Shown in pieces: positions 6,183-16,964 of a stretch of DNA of 64,000 nucleotides. Numbering within the stretch: the stretch's first letter is position 1; every line of letters begins with the position of its first letter. Made by a program: the position numbers and the translations under genes. The notes beneath the pieces are model-generated. The model did not search any database, was not told the DNA's origin, and saw nothing but the letters and a program-made list of their open reading frames with translations. Source of the DNA: Acidobacteriota bacterium (GTDB lineage: Bacteria > Acidobacteriota > Terriglobia > Terriglobales > Acidobacteriaceae); assembly GCA_021846985.1 (NCBI GenBank), contig JAJZVX010000006.1, positions 1-64,000 on the forward strand, read 5' to 3'.

Positions 6183-7328
6183 CTAGTTGAACAGGTCTTT
6201 CATCTTCTCCATGAGCGATGGGGAGGATGGCTTGTTGTCGACCGACATGGTTTCAGCCAGTTTGGCCACAAGCTCGCGCTGGGCGCGGGAGAGCTTGCGG
6301 GGGATCTCGACGAGAACTTGCACAATGAGATCGCCGCGCCCGCTCTCATTGAGGCGGGGAACGCCTTTGCCGCGTACACGCAACCGCTTTCCGTTCTGGG
6401 TGCCCTCGGGAATCTTGATGATGACTTCGCCATCGATGGCGGGGATGCTGACCTCGGCGCCGAGGGCGGCCTGGGGAAAGCTGATGGGAATGACGCAGTG
6501 CAGGTCGCTGCCGTCGCGCTCGAAAAAGTCGTGAGGCTGGATGGAGAGGACGACGTAGAGATCGCCGCGCGGGCCGCCGTTGCGGCCGGCATCGCCCTCG
6601 CCGCCATAGCGGATGCGGGTGCCGTTTTCGACGCCGGGAGGCACTTTGACGTTGAGCTTGAGTTCCTTGGTCACACGGGTTTCGCCGCGGCAAGTGGAGC
6701 AAGGGTCGCCGATGACCTGGCCGGTGCCGCCGCAGGCGCCGCAGGTGCGGGCGACGCTGAAGAAACCCTGCTGATAGCGGACCTGACCGCGACCCTGGCA
6801 CTGACCGCAGACAGTGGGACCACGGCCGGAGGCGCTGCCGCGGCCGTTGCAGGCAGCGCAGACTTCCAGGCGGCGGATCTTGATTTCCGTTTCCGTGCCG
6901 AAGATGGCAGCCTCGAACGCGACGGTCAAATCAAAGCGGAGATCGTCGCCCCGCTGCTGGCGGGAGCCGCGCGGAGAGCCGCCGCCCATGTTGAACATTT
7001 CGCCGAAGAGGTCGCCGAAGATGTCGCCGATATCGACGCCGCCGGCAAAGGGAGAGCCGTTGAAGCCGGGGCCGGGGCCGCCGACGCCGGCGTGTCCATA
7101 GCGGTCGTAAGCGGCGCGCTTATCGGGATCGCTGAGCACCTGATAGGCCTCGCTGGCCTGCTTGAACTTTTCCTCGGCGGCGTGGTTGCCGGGATTGCGG
7201 TCGGGGTGGTACTTCATCGCCTGCTTGCGATAGGCGCTTTTCAGCTCCTGATCGGAGACGTCGCGCGCAACCCCAAGAACTTCGTAATAGTCTGCTTTGC
7301 TCACAGTAGAATTCGAACCCATATGCAT
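6183..7328 (-). CDS. dnaJ: Chaperone DnaJ
   Basis: The 381-residue product is a full type I DnaJ, the Hsp40 co-chaperone that stimulates DnaK ATPase and delivers unfolded substrates. It has an N-terminal J domain with HPD at 41-43. A Gly/Phe-rich linker follows (about 85-125). The zinc-binding region has four repeats ([32 protein letters not shown]), and the C-terminal substrate-binding beta domains are complete. ATG at 7328 or 7322 are both possible; no clear ribosome binding site separates them. The start is 6 bases after the grpE stop, so hrcA, grpE and dnaJ form a minus-strand heat-shock operon. dnaK is not in the window. Confidence 0.95.
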   Translation of the reverse strand: MHMGSNSTVSKADYYEVLGVARDVSDQELKSAYRKQAMKYHPDRNPGNHAAEEKFKQASEAYQVLSDPDKRAAYDRYGHAGVGGPGPGFNGSPFAGGVDIGDIFGDLFGEMFNMGGGSPRGSRQQRGDDLRFDLTVAFEAAIFGTETEIKIRRLEVCAACNGRGSASGRGPTVCGQCQGRGQVRYQQGFFSVARTCGACGGTGQVIGDPCSTCRGETRVTKELKLNVKVPPGVENGTRIRYGGEGDAGRNGGPRGDLYVVLSIQPHDFFERDGSDLHCVIPISFPQAALGAEVSIPAIDGEVIIKIPEGTQNGKRLRVRGKGVPRLNESGRGDLIVQVLVEIPRKLSRAQRELVAKLAETMSVDNKPSSPSLMEKMKDLFN

Positions 7329-7334
7329 TAGAAA

Positions 7335-7940
7335 TCATGCGCCCGTCTGTTTGGGGTTGGAAGCGACGCGCACCAGGGCGGGGCGCAGAAGGCGCTCGCG
7401 AAGTCGATAGCCGCGGCGAACTTCCTCGGCCACATGCTGGTCGGGCAGGTCAACACGCTCGACGGTGCCCATGGCCTCGTGGACGCGGGGATCGAAGGCC
7501 TCGCCGACGGCGGGAACCGGATGAACCTTCAACTGACGCAGAATGTCGTCCATCTGCTTGACGATGAGCTCGACGCCGGCGCGCAACTGCTCGATCGTTC
7601 CGGCGGCCTTGAGGGCAAGCTCGAAGTTGTCGAGCACGGGAAGAAATTGCTCGACGACGGAGCCGGTGGCGTAGTCGCGGAACTCGGCCCGCTCGCGCTC
7701 GGCGCGCCTGCGGGCATTCTCAAACTCGGCCTGCAGGCGGGCAAGGCGATCGAGAAGCTGGTCGCGTTCGGCGCGGAGCTGCTCGTACTCCTCGCGGCTG
7801 ACGGGCGCGGGGACGTCGGCGGGCGGCTCCGCCGATGAGGGTTCGGCAGAAGACGGCTCGGGCGCGGCTTGCTGGCCGGCCGCCGCAACCGCGGATTCAT
7901 CGGCGGCAGCAGCAGCGAGTTCCTTTTCCTGTTCCGGCAT
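7335..7940 (-). CDS. grpE: Nucleotide exchange factor GrpE
   Basis: The 201-residue product is GrpE, which releases ADP from DnaK. It has a disordered Ala/Glu/Pro-rich N-terminus with duplicated PSSAEPSSAEP, a long coiled-coil helix (EQLRAERDQLLDRLARLQAEF region) and the conserved family core FLPVLDNFELAL. It ends with the beta-domain motif HEAMGTV. The start at 7940 (MPEQEKE) has AAGAGAAC upstream; a longer frame to 7985 adds a basic stretch unlike the family. It lies between hrcA and dnaJ. Confidence 0.93.
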   Translation of the reverse strand: MPEQEKELAAAAADESAVAAAGQQAAPEPSSAEPSSAEPPADVPAPVSREEYEQLRAERDQLLDRLARLQAEFENARRRAERERAEFRDYATGSVVEQFLPVLDNFELALKAAGTIEQLRAGVELIVKQMDDILRQLKVHPVPAVGEAFDPRVHEAMGTVERVDLPDQHVAEEVRRGYRLRERLLRPALVRVASNPKQTGA

Positions 7941-8052
7941 CGTTCTCTTTCTTCTCCAGATATTTTTGACTTTGGCAGACATCATCGGGCTCCGCGACTG
8001 AGATCTTCAGCCGCCTTGCAGCCGGCGCGAGAGGCAAAACATGGGCGGCGCA

Positions 8053-9156
8053 TCAGTCGGGCGGCACCTCCAGAATGCGCTCGGACAGGCCGGCGATAAA
8101 CCGGACGGCCTGAATCATCTCCTGATACTGGATGCGGGTAGGCGCGATTACGGCGACGGTGCCGAGGCTGGCTCCGCCCAGGCGGGCAGGGGCGCCAATG
8201 AGCACCAGATCCTGCATGGCCTGGGACGCCTCGTCCATGCCGGTCAGGTTGGGGCCCACGACCACACGAACTTCCTGCTGGCGGCCATCGACGTAGGCGG
8301 TGAGCAACTCAACAAGGCGCTGCTTGGCTTCGAGAGCCTGCAGCATCCGGCGTAGGCGTTCGCGGTCCTGCTCGGCATTGATGAGGTTGGCCATGCCGTC
8401 CACATAGAGAGCCGTGCTGGCCTCGGCGCCAGTCAACGCGCCCTTGCGGCAAAGCTCGTCTACGGAGGCCAGCAACTGGCGGTAGGCCTCGCGCTCGACA
8501 TCCACACGGCGGGCGACCTCGGCGCGGACGCGGTCGATGGTCCAGCCGCGGAAGTTGTCATTGAGATAGCGGGCGGCGGTCTCCAGCTCGACAAGGCTTA
8601 GGTCGCGGTCGAGGGTGAGCACGCGGTCCTGCACGGCGCCAGCCTGGGTGATGAGGACAGCCAGCACGCGCCCCTGGGCCAAGCGCGAAAAATGGATGTG
8701 TTCGAGAATCTGACCGGCAGTGGAGCTGGCCAGGGCTACGCCAAGACCGTGGGAGATGAAGGCCAGAACGTGGGCCGTGCGCTCGAGATACTCATTGGAA
8801 CTGGCCACGCCGCTGAAACTGGTTTCAATCTGGCCGCGGCGCAGGTCGCTGAGCGCGACGGCCGCGCGCAAGGAGGCGGCGGAGTCGAGCGGGACCGCGT
8901 GGGTGAGCTGCTCGACGTAATAGCGGAAGCCGGCGGCGGTGGGAACCCGCCCGGCCGAGGTGTGGGGCTGTTCCAGCAGGCCCGCCTCGCCCAGAGCCGC
9001 CATCACGTTGCGCAGCGTGGCGGCGCTCAGCCCCTCCCGGTTGGCCAGCGCGCGGGCCAGCGCCTGCGAGGCCACGGGTTCGCCGGTGGCGATATACAAC
9101 TCGATGATGGCGGTAAGCACCAGCCGCTCGCGCGGACTGACGCGCACATCGGGCAT
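8053..9156 (-). CDS. hrcA: Heat-inducible transcription repressor HrcA
   Basis: The 367-residue product begins with the winged-helix DNA-binding domain of HrcA (ERLVLTAIIELYIATGEPV, then SAATLRNVMAALGEAGLLEQPHTSAGR). It continues with the GAF-like and dimerisation domains, including the C-terminal GTVAVIAPTRIQYQEMI. HrcA represses groE/dnaK-type operons at the inverted repeat CIRCE. It is first in the operon with grpE and dnaJ. I found no CIRCE sequence in front of it, so the operon may be controlled by another mechanism or the site is diverged. Confidence 0.93.
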   Translation of the reverse strand: MPDVRVSPRERLVLTAIIELYIATGEPVASQALARALANREGLSAATLRNVMAALGEAGLLEQPHTSAGRVPTAAGFRYYVEQLTHAVPLDSAASLRAAVALSDLRRGQIETSFSGVASSNEYLERTAHVLAFISHGLGVALASSTAGQILEHIHFSRLAQGRVLAVLITQAGAVQDRVLTLDRDLSLVELETAARYLNDNFRGWTIDRVRAEVARRVDVEREAYRQLLASVDELCRKGALTGAEASTALYVDGMANLINAEQDRERLRRMLQALEAKQRLVELLTAYVDGRQQEVRVVVGPNLTGMDEASQAMQDLVLIGAPARLGGASLGTVAVIAPTRIQYQEMIQAVRFIAGLSERILEVPPD

Positions 9157-9298
9157 CTGCCTCGCTCTCCTTCGGCCGCGGCCTGCGGGCTGTGCACCTG
9201 TTGAGATGCGGGGGGTGCGGGCCGGTTACATCCATTCGGATAACTCTTCTTTTAGCATGAAGTTAAGCAAGAAACTGAGCCAAGTTATCCCACCTAAA

Positions 9299-9327
9299 GG
9301 ATAGTAGGTTGAGTATCTTGCTGTCAA
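9299..9327 (-). promoter_or_regulatory. Candidate promoter of hrcA-grpE-dnaJ
   Basis: On the minus strand a perfect -35 TTGACA (9327-9322) is followed by TACTAT at 15 bp or CTATCC at 17 bp. It lies about 145 bases upstream of the hrcA start. No CIRCE repeat overlaps it. Confidence 0.45.
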
Positions 9328-9426
9328 GGTTTGGCGGCTCGGGTTTGGCGGCTCGGGAGGCAGCGGCCTGCCCTGTGGAGGGTGGAAGAGGAAGGGCCGC
9401 CGGGCGGTGGCGCCCGGCGGGGGTGA

Positions 9427-10371
9427 TCAGTCGCTGGTGGCGCTGGCACCGGCCAGGCGCAGATCCTTGACGTCGCGCATGGGGGGCTGGCCGAAGAGGC
9501 GGCTGTACTCGCGATTGAACTGGCTGGCGCTCTCGTAGCCGACCTCGAAGGCGGCGCTGGCGGCATCGAGGCCACCGGTCATCATGCGCATGCGGGCGGC
9601 GTGCAGGCGCAGACGCTTCTGGTATTGCAGCGGACTCATGGAGGTGAGGGAGCGGAAGTGGTGGTGGAGGGTGGAGACGCCCATCTGGGCCACGCCGGCC
9701 AGTTCCTCGACGCGCAGGGGCCTGGTGAAGTTGGCGCGCAGCCAAGCTACGGCGCGGGCGGTGCGGTTGCCCTGGTCGCCGAGCGTGGCGATGGAGCGCA
9801 GGTGGCGGCCGAGCGGTCCGCGAAGGACGCGGTAAAGGATCTCGCGATGGAGCAGGCTGCCCATGAAGGGAATATCGCGGGGGGTGTCGAGAAGGTCGAG
9901 CAGGCGCCGGCAAGCGCCGAGCAGCTCGGCGGTAGTGAGGCCGACGGCCATGCCACGGGCCACCGAGGGCGGCGCGGGAGCCAGGAACTCGTCCTGGCTG
10001 AGGATTTCGCGGACCATGGGCATGTCGAGGGCGAGGATCATGCCGGTGATGGGCTCTGCGCGGGAGGCTTTTGTGACCTGGCTGACGACGGGCAGATCGA
10101 CGGAGGTGAGCAGGTAGTTGGACCCGTTGCAGAAGTGGGTCGTGCCGCCCACGTCGATTTTCTTCTCGCCTTGTAGAAAGACGACCAGCTCCGGCCGGTA
10201 GTTGACGCACATGCAGGGAGAGGGCTGGCTGCGGCGGTAGAGAGCGAGCCCGGGAATGGCGGTGTCGAGCGTGCCGTCGTCGTGGATGCGCTCCAGGACG
10301 CGGCGGACCAGTTCGGCGCGCAGGGCAACGGTTTCCGGCTCCACGCGGGGAGCGGTTTTTGCCTTTGCCAT
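9427..10371 (-). CDS. AraC-family transcriptional regulator (YqhC-like)
   Basis: The 314-residue product has the N-terminal cupin-like AraC_N domain (GLALYRRSQPSPCMC, then ELVVFLQGEKKIDVGG). The C-terminal two-HTH AraC domain reads VEELAGVAQMGVSTLHHHF, then FEVGYESASQFNREYSRLFG. It starts with GGAGAATTCCCC upstream. It is divergent from an alcohol dehydrogenase and, four genes further, an aldo-keto reductase. In Escherichia coli, YqhC of this subfamily activates yqhD and dkgA (an alcohol dehydrogenase and an aldo-keto reductase) in response to aldehydes, so it probably controls the adjacent cluster. That role is inferred from context. Confidence 0.88.
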   Translation of the reverse strand: MAKAKTAPRVEPETVALRAELVRRVLERIHDDGTLDTAIPGLALYRRSQPSPCMCVNYRPELVVFLQGEKKIDVGGTTHFCNGSNYLLTSVDLPVVSQVTKASRAEPITGMILALDMPMVREILSQDEFLAPAPPSVARGMAVGLTTAELLGACRRLLDLLDTPRDIPFMGSLLHREILYRVLRGPLGRHLRSIATLGDQGNRTARAVAWLRANFTRPLRVEELAGVAQMGVSTLHHHFRSLTSMSPLQYQKRLRLHAARMRMMTGGLDAASAAFEVGYESASQFNREYSRLFGQPPMRDVKDLRLAGASATSD

Positions 10372-10624
10372 GGGGAATTCTCCTTTCCATCGAGGCTACC
10401 GCGAAAGGGGGGTGATTGTGCATAAAAATGCCTCTTTCGACAGGATCAGGCAATCAATCGGAAGGATCTGGATACCGCGCCGAGGCGGTTGTTGCGTAGT
10501 CTCAGGATGGGGCGGACGGAGAGTTCGCGCCATGCCCAAAACCACCACCAGGCAGACAGGCGCACACGCGCAAGGAGCGCAGGCCGCCGTTCAGCCATAG
10601 CCACAAGAGCCAGGAGAATCATCC

Positions 10625-11683
10625 ATGTACAACGCCCGAGCCTATGCAGCCGGCAGCGCCACGGCGCGGCTGGCGTCGACCACCATCGCACGGCGCACAC
10701 CGACGGAAACCGACGTTCAAATTGAAGTGCTGTATTGCGGCGTGTGCCACTCCGACCTGCACCAGGTGCGGAACGAGTGGAGCAGCGTGATGCCGACGGT
10801 GTATCCGTGCGTGCCGGGACACGAGATTCTGGGACGCGTGACCAGGGTGGGCGCGGGGGTGAAGAAGTTCAAGGCCGGGGATCTGGCGGCGGTGGGCTGC
10901 CTGGTGGACTCGGACGGCACCTGCCCGGAGTGCAAGGCGGGACTGGAGCAGTTTTGCCACAACGCAACGCTGACCTATAACGCGCCGGACAAACACACGG
11001 GCGGCGTGACCTATGGCGGCTACTCGGAGAGCGTAGTGGTGGAGGAGCGCTTTGTGCTGCGGGTTCCGGAGCACCTGAATCCGGCCGGAGCGGCGCCGCT
11101 GCTGTGCGCGGGAATCACCACCTACTCGCCGATGCGCCACTGGGAGGTGGGCAAGGGCAAGAAAGTGGGCGTGGTGGGACTGGGCGGACTGGGCCACATG
11201 GGGGTGAAGTTTGCCCACGCGCTGGGCGCGCACGTGGTGGTGTTCACCACTTCGCCGGCCAAGAAGGAAGACGCGCTGCGGCTGGGAGCGGACGAGGTGG
11301 TGATTTCGCGCCACGCCGGCGAGATGGCGCGGCATGCGGGGAGCTTCGACTTCATTCTCGACGCGGTTTCGGCCCATCACGATGTGAACGCGTACATCAA
11401 CCTGCTGCGGCGCGACGGAAACCTGACCCTGGTGGGCGCACCGGAGACGCCGCTGGCGGTGCCGGCCTTCGGACTGATCATGGGACGGCGCAGCCTTTCC
11501 GGATCGCCGATTGGCGGGATCGCCGAGACGCAGGAGATGCTGGACTTCTGCGGCATGCACAACATCACGGCAGATGTCGAGGTGATTCCCATCCAGAAGA
11601 TCAACGAGGCCTACGAGAGGATGCTGAAGCAGGATGTGAAGTACCGCTTCTCGATCGATATGGCCTCGCTGAAGGCAGAGTAA
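10625..11683 (+). CDS. Zinc-dependent NAD(P) alcohol dehydrogenase (CAD/YahK type)
   Basis: The 352-residue product belongs to the medium-chain dehydrogenases that interconvert aldehydes and alcohols. Catalytic zinc ligands are visible at Cys38 (CGVCHSDLH), His66-Glu67 (GHE) and a Cys near 156 (APLLCAGITTY). The nucleotide fold has GLGGLG near residue 185. The structural-zinc loop reads DSDGTCPECKAGLEQFC: the first of the usual four cysteines is Asp97, leaving Cys100, Cys103 and Cys111. AGGAGAA precedes the ATG. It is the first gene of the plus-strand cluster facing the AraC regulator. Confidence 0.92.
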   Translation: MYNARAYAAGSATARLASTTIARRTPTETDVQIEVLYCGVCHSDLHQVRNEWSSVMPTVYPCVPGHEILGRVTRVGAGVKKFKAGDLAAVGCLVDSDGTCPECKAGLEQFCHNATLTYNAPDKHTGGVTYGGYSESVVVEERFVLRVPEHLNPAGAAPLLCAGITTYSPMRHWEVGKGKKVGVVGLGGLGHMGVKFAHALGAHVVVFTTSPAKKEDALRLGADEVVISRHAGEMARHAGSFDFILDAVSAHHDVNAYINLLRRDGNLTLVGAPETPLAVPAFGLIMGRRSLSGSPIGGIAETQEMLDFCGMHNITADVEVIPIQKINEAYERMLKQDVKYRFSIDMASLKAE

Positions 11684-11770
11684 CCGCAGAGGAGAATACG
11701 GCGGCGGACGCCATTCCCAGTTTCACATGAAGCTGGTGGGCCGTTGATGAAGGTCCGCAGGAGTGGAGCC

Positions 11771-12253
11771 ATGAGAGCCATGCGTTTTCTCGCGCTTGCC
11801 ACGGCGGTGGGCATCGGTGGATGGGCGCACGCCGCGCACGCACAACACCCGGCGGCCGGCCGCGAACGGCTGACTGGCGCCTGGCATCTGGTCTCGCTCG
11901 GCGAAACCAACCCGAAGGGGAGACTGGAGACTGTCGCCGGCCTCAAGGGCGCGCTGATTTACACGCGAGACGGGCACATGTCCGTGCAGATCCAGTATCC
12001 GGACGCAAGCGTGAGCAACGCATACGTGCTGCACGGGTACGAGGCTTCGTTCGGCACCTATGACGTGGACCCGGCGGCCCATACCGTAACGCATCATGTG
12101 GAGGGCTCGATCACGCGCGGACTCGTGGGCAAGACGCTCGTCCGCGCCTATCGGCTCTCCGGCCGGCGGCTCATCATCCGCTCCACACGGCCCGAGGAAC
12201 ACTGGCAGGTGACGTGGGAGCGAGACGAAGCGCACGCAAACGGCACGAACTGA
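11771..12253 (+). CDS. Secreted lipocalin-like domain protein
   Basis: The 160-residue product has a signal peptide (MRAMRFLALATAVGIGGWAH, cleavage near AHAQ). The mature domain begins LTGAWHLVSLGETNPKG, contains ALIYTRDGHMSVQI and ends with IIRSTRPEEHWQVTWERD. This matches the lipocalin-like (Lipocalin_5) proteins, small beta-barrels of unknown ligand. The start at 11771 is chosen for the AGGAG seven bases upstream and the clean signal peptide; an earlier in-frame ATG at 11747 lacks both. It is followed after 13 bases by the porin gene. Confidence 0.75.
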   Translation: MRAMRFLALATAVGIGGWAHAAHAQHPAAGRERLTGAWHLVSLGETNPKGRLETVAGLKGALIYTRDGHMSVQIQYPDASVSNAYVLHGYEASFGTYDVDPAAHTVTHHVEGSITRGLVGKTLVRAYRLSGRRLIIRSTRPEEHWQVTWERDEAHANGTN

Positions 12254-12266
12254 GCAAGGGAAGAAA

Positions 12267-14641
<2,375 letters not shown>

Positions 14642-14669
14642 GGAACTATGATCCCGTATCAACGCTCCC

Positions 14670-15023
14670 ATGGAAAGGAGAACGCATGGAGAAGCAGATG
14701 TTCGCCGCACATTCCTGAAGACGAGCGCCGCCGCGCTGGGCGCGGTGGCCACCTTCGAGCCCGGGGCGCGGACGGCGTGGCACACGCATCCGCTGGGTCA
14801 GACGCTGCTGGTGACAGCGGGCTGCGGGCGCGCACAGCGCTGGGGCGGACCGGTGGAGGAGATTCGGCCGGGCGACGTGGTGCAATTTGCGCCGGGCGAG
14901 AAGCACTGGCACGGCGCCGCGCCCACCACGGCCATGACGCACATCGCCCTGCAGGAAAAGCTGGAGGGCATATCGGTGGAGTGGCTGGAAAAGGTAAGCG
15001 AGGCGCAGTATCAGGGCGCATGA
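14670..15023 (+). pseudogene. Damaged cupin gene with frameshifted Tat-type N-terminus
   Basis: The readable 117-codon frame contains a good cupin core, [20 protein letters not shown] then [15 protein letters not shown], the small metal-binding cupins often found beside aldo-keto reductases. In front of it is [14 protein letters not shown], a twin-arginine signal motif. The only ATG with a good ribosome binding site (AAAGGAGAACGC, ATG at 14686) is in another frame: it reads [10 protein letters not shown] and stops. A shift of one base after ATGTT would give [14 protein letters not shown], a normal Tat start. The first cupin strands expected before TFEPGART are missing as well. The gene is therefore probably frameshifted and internally shortened, unless the weakly supported ATG at 14670 is used. 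Confidence 0.6.
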
Positions 15024-15330
15024 AGCGTGCGGCGGCTCCTGGAGAAGCCGCGGAAGGGATTTCCGCGCACATGCATCGCGATCTGCAGGCGGACGCGCCG
15101 CCGGTTGCGCAAAGCCGCGCGAGGCGGCAAGCCGATGCGGATGTCCCATGCCGAGGGCATCGTTCTCCCCATCGCATCGCGCGTGACGCGTGTGAAGGCA
15201 AACAGCAGCCGGGACCGCGTCCCACGCCGGGGCGATACACGAAGCGGATCAAGCGCATCTAAACCTGCGAGGCGTTCGCGGCTTTCCCCTTTTTTTCGCC
15301 AGCGGGCGTCCAAATCCAGGAGGTTCCCCC
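15024..15330. other. Gene-free GC-rich spacer
   Basis: About 300 bases between the cupin remnant and the lipoprotein gene. The frames present are Arg-rich and without ribosome binding sites or family likeness. I see no clear promoter or terminator. The only obvious signal is AGGAGGT before the lipoprotein start at 15331. Confidence 0.4.
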
Positions 15331-16179
15331 ATGTTCCGTCGAGATCTATTGCCGCGCTTGTTACTTTTGCCGGCGCTCGCAGTGTTTGCCGCCGTGCTGA
15401 CAGGCTGCGCGTCCAGCCAGCAAAGAGCCATCGATCGGGCCAAGGCGCAGGCCGCCCAAACCGGCCAGCCGCAGCAGGTGGTTTCCGTCGACAAGAACGG
15501 AACCACCACGACCACCATCGTGCAGCCTCCCGCGCCGGGGCAAAAAGACGAGGCAGTGACGACCACGGTGACGCCGCACCAGGCGGGGACTCCCGTTCCG
15601 CCGCCCACGGCGCCGAAGGTCATCCCTCTGCCGCCGCAGCCTGTCACAGTAACCATTCCCGCCGGTTCGACGCTCGCCGTGCGCATTGACCAGCGGCTGA
15701 GCACGCGGGAGAACCGCGCCGGCGACCGCTTCACTGGCGAGGTGGTGGAGCCGATCATGGCTTCCGACTCGAGCGTTCTGGTGCCCGGAGGAGCGCCGGT
15801 GGAAGGCGTGGTGACCATCGCCCGCCAGCGCGGGCGATTTCGCGGCCGGTCGGCGCTGGGCGTGCGGCTGACCTCGATCACCCTGCGGGGCAAGCGCTGC
15901 GCACTCGATACGAGCGCCGTGGACCGCAGCCAGAAAGGCAAAGGCAAGCGCTCCGTGGCGCTGATCGGCGGCGGATCGGGGCTGGGCATGCTGGTGGGCG
16001 GACTGGCGTCGGGCGGAACGGGTCTGGTGCTGGGCGGTCTTCTGGGCGGCGGCGCGGGCACGGCGGCGGCGGGTCTGACGGGCAACCGGGCCACCGTGAT
16101 TCCGGCCGAGACGGTGCTGCAATTCCGGCTGGAGAATGACCTCACCGTACGGGAAATCCCCGGCCAGGGACGCTCCTGA
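15331..16179 (+). CDS. Lipoprotein with conserved beta domain and glycine-rich tail
   Basis: The 282-residue product has a lipoprotein signal ending LTGC (lipobox near residue 26). A Gln/Thr/Pro-rich linker (about 30-105) is followed by a beta-rich domain, VTVTIPAGSTLAVRIDQRLS then GDRFTGEVVEPI, with later VTIARQRGRFRGRSALGV. A glycine-rich segment (GGGSGLGMLVGGLASGG) resembles a glycine-zipper membrane-associating helix. AGGAGGT lies upstream of the ATG. Proteins with this domain order are common in Acidobacteriota and of unknown function. It stands alone between the redox cluster and the atp genes. Confidence 0.7.
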   Translation: MFRRDLLPRLLLLPALAVFAAVLTGCASSQQRAIDRAKAQAAQTGQPQQVVSVDKNGTTTTTIVQPPAPGQKDEAVTTTVTPHQAGTPVPPPTAPKVIPLPPQPVTVTIPAGSTLAVRIDQRLSTRENRAGDRFTGEVVEPIMASDSSVLVPGGAPVEGVVTIARQRGRFRGRSALGVRLTSITLRGKRCALDTSAVDRSQKGKGKRSVALIGGGSGLGMLVGGLASGGTGLVLGGLLGGGAGTAAAGLTGNRATVIPAETVLQFRLENDLTVREIPGQGRS

Positions 16180-16220
16180 GGGCCATGCCGCCAAGGGAAA
16201 AAAGACGCGCGAAATGAAGA

Positions 16221-16290
16221 AGCGGGCTGACCGTCGTGGGAGTGGAAGATAATCCCAAAGCTGCCAGCCCGCTGGACCCTGGACCGGGTC
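16221..16290 (+). other. Structured intergenic segment (nested inverted repeats)
   Basis: AGCGGGCTG (16221-16229) pairs perfectly with CAGCCCGCT (16265-16273), enclosing a smaller GGGA/TCCC stem. Next to it GACCC pairs with GGGTC (16275-16290). There is no T tract. It may be the 3' end of the lipoprotein transcript or a small structured RNA; I cannot assign a family. Confidence 0.35.
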
Positions 16291-16359
16291 TAGGTGGTAA
16301 GGTTAGTTTAGGCGTGTTGTCTGGAATTGCAAGTTCTTTTTTGGTCCCAATCCCATTTT

Positions 16360-16375
16360 CGTGATCTGAGTCACA
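16360..16375. promoter_or_regulatory. CRP-like binding site upstream of the atp operon
   Basis: GTGA-TCTGAG-TCAC (16361-16374) is a perfect match to the CRP-family core GTGA-N6-TCAC. Its centre is about 70 bases upstream of the predicted transcription start of the atp genes, a typical class I activator position. Confidence 0.55.
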
Positions 16376-16402
16376 GCGCCTTGTAGCAAAGCTCTCGTTT
16401 TA

Positions 16403-16431
16403 TTGACTTGACCGTCTACCCCTGATACAAG
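16403..16431 (+). promoter_or_regulatory. Candidate sigma-70-type promoter of the atp operon
   Basis: TTGACT (16403-16408), a 17-bp spacer and TACAAG (16426-16431). Transcription would start near 16438, about 68 bases before the first atp gene. Confidence 0.6.
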
Positions 16432-16505
16432 AAAATGTTCCGCCTGCGAAAATGCACGATGCAAAGCAGGCCGGCCAATCTTGTCACTCGGACCAGCGGA
16501 ACAGC

Positions 16506-16964
16506 ATGGATATCATCTTCCAACAACTCGGAAATCTTCTGCTTGGGGCGCTGCCCACGGCCATCCTGTTCATCGTCCTGGTGACGGCTTACCAGGTGCT
16601 GGTTCAGGGACCGCTGACGGCGACGCTGCAAGCGCGCCGCGCGCGGACGGAAGGCGCGGTTGAAGAAGCCCACAAGGCCATTGCTCTGGCCGAGGCTCAA
16701 ACCGCCGCATACGCGGAAAAGCTCCGCCAGGCGCGCGCCGCAGTTTTCCGGTCCCGCGAACAGCGGGTAAAGCAGTGGAACGCGGAACGCGATGCCGCCC
16801 TGGAGGCGGCCCGGGCCGCGGCGCAGGTCAAGGTTCGCGCGGCGCGCTCCGAGCTGGAGGCCGAAGCCGAGACGGCGCGCGGGGCGATCGAAGCATCCGC
16901 AGCCGATCTGGCCAAGCAGGTAGTCCGGGCCGTTCTGCCGCAGGCTGCCGGGGGTACCCGTTGA
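16506..16964 (+). CDS. atpF: ATP synthase F0 subunit b' (first b-type subunit)
   Basis: The 152-residue product is a b-type stator subunit. A short N-terminus is followed by one membrane helix (LGALPTAILFIVLVTAYQVL) and then a long Ala/Glu/Arg coiled coil (AHKAIALAEAQTAAYAEKLR onward) that would reach up to F1. The start at 16506 (MDIIFQQ) places the helix as in the family; a longer frame adds hydrophilic residues with no ribosome binding site. It overlaps the next b gene by 4 bases. It is the first gene of the ATP synthase cluster. Confidence 0.88.
   Translation: MDIIFQQLGNLLLGALPTAILFIVLVTAYQVLVQGPLTATLQARRARTEGAVEEAHKAIALAEAQTAAYAEKLRQARAAVFRSREQRVKQWNAERDAALEAARAAAQVKVRAARSELEAEAETARGAIEASAADLAKQVVRAVLPQAAGGTR

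Noticed and set aside
6132..7331. Long plus-strand open frame opposite dnaJ
   Set aside because: It is the antisense of dnaJ at high GC, Ala/Gly/Asp-rich, without a ribosome binding site. The minus strand holds a complete DnaJ.
9157..9310. CIRCE operator in front of hrcA
   Set aside because: Searched for TTAGCACTC and GAGTGCTAA; only unrelated TTAGC fragments are present.
15027..15689. Arg-rich frame before and into the lipoprotein gene
   Set aside because: It overlaps the lipoprotein coding region in another frame and has no domain likeness.
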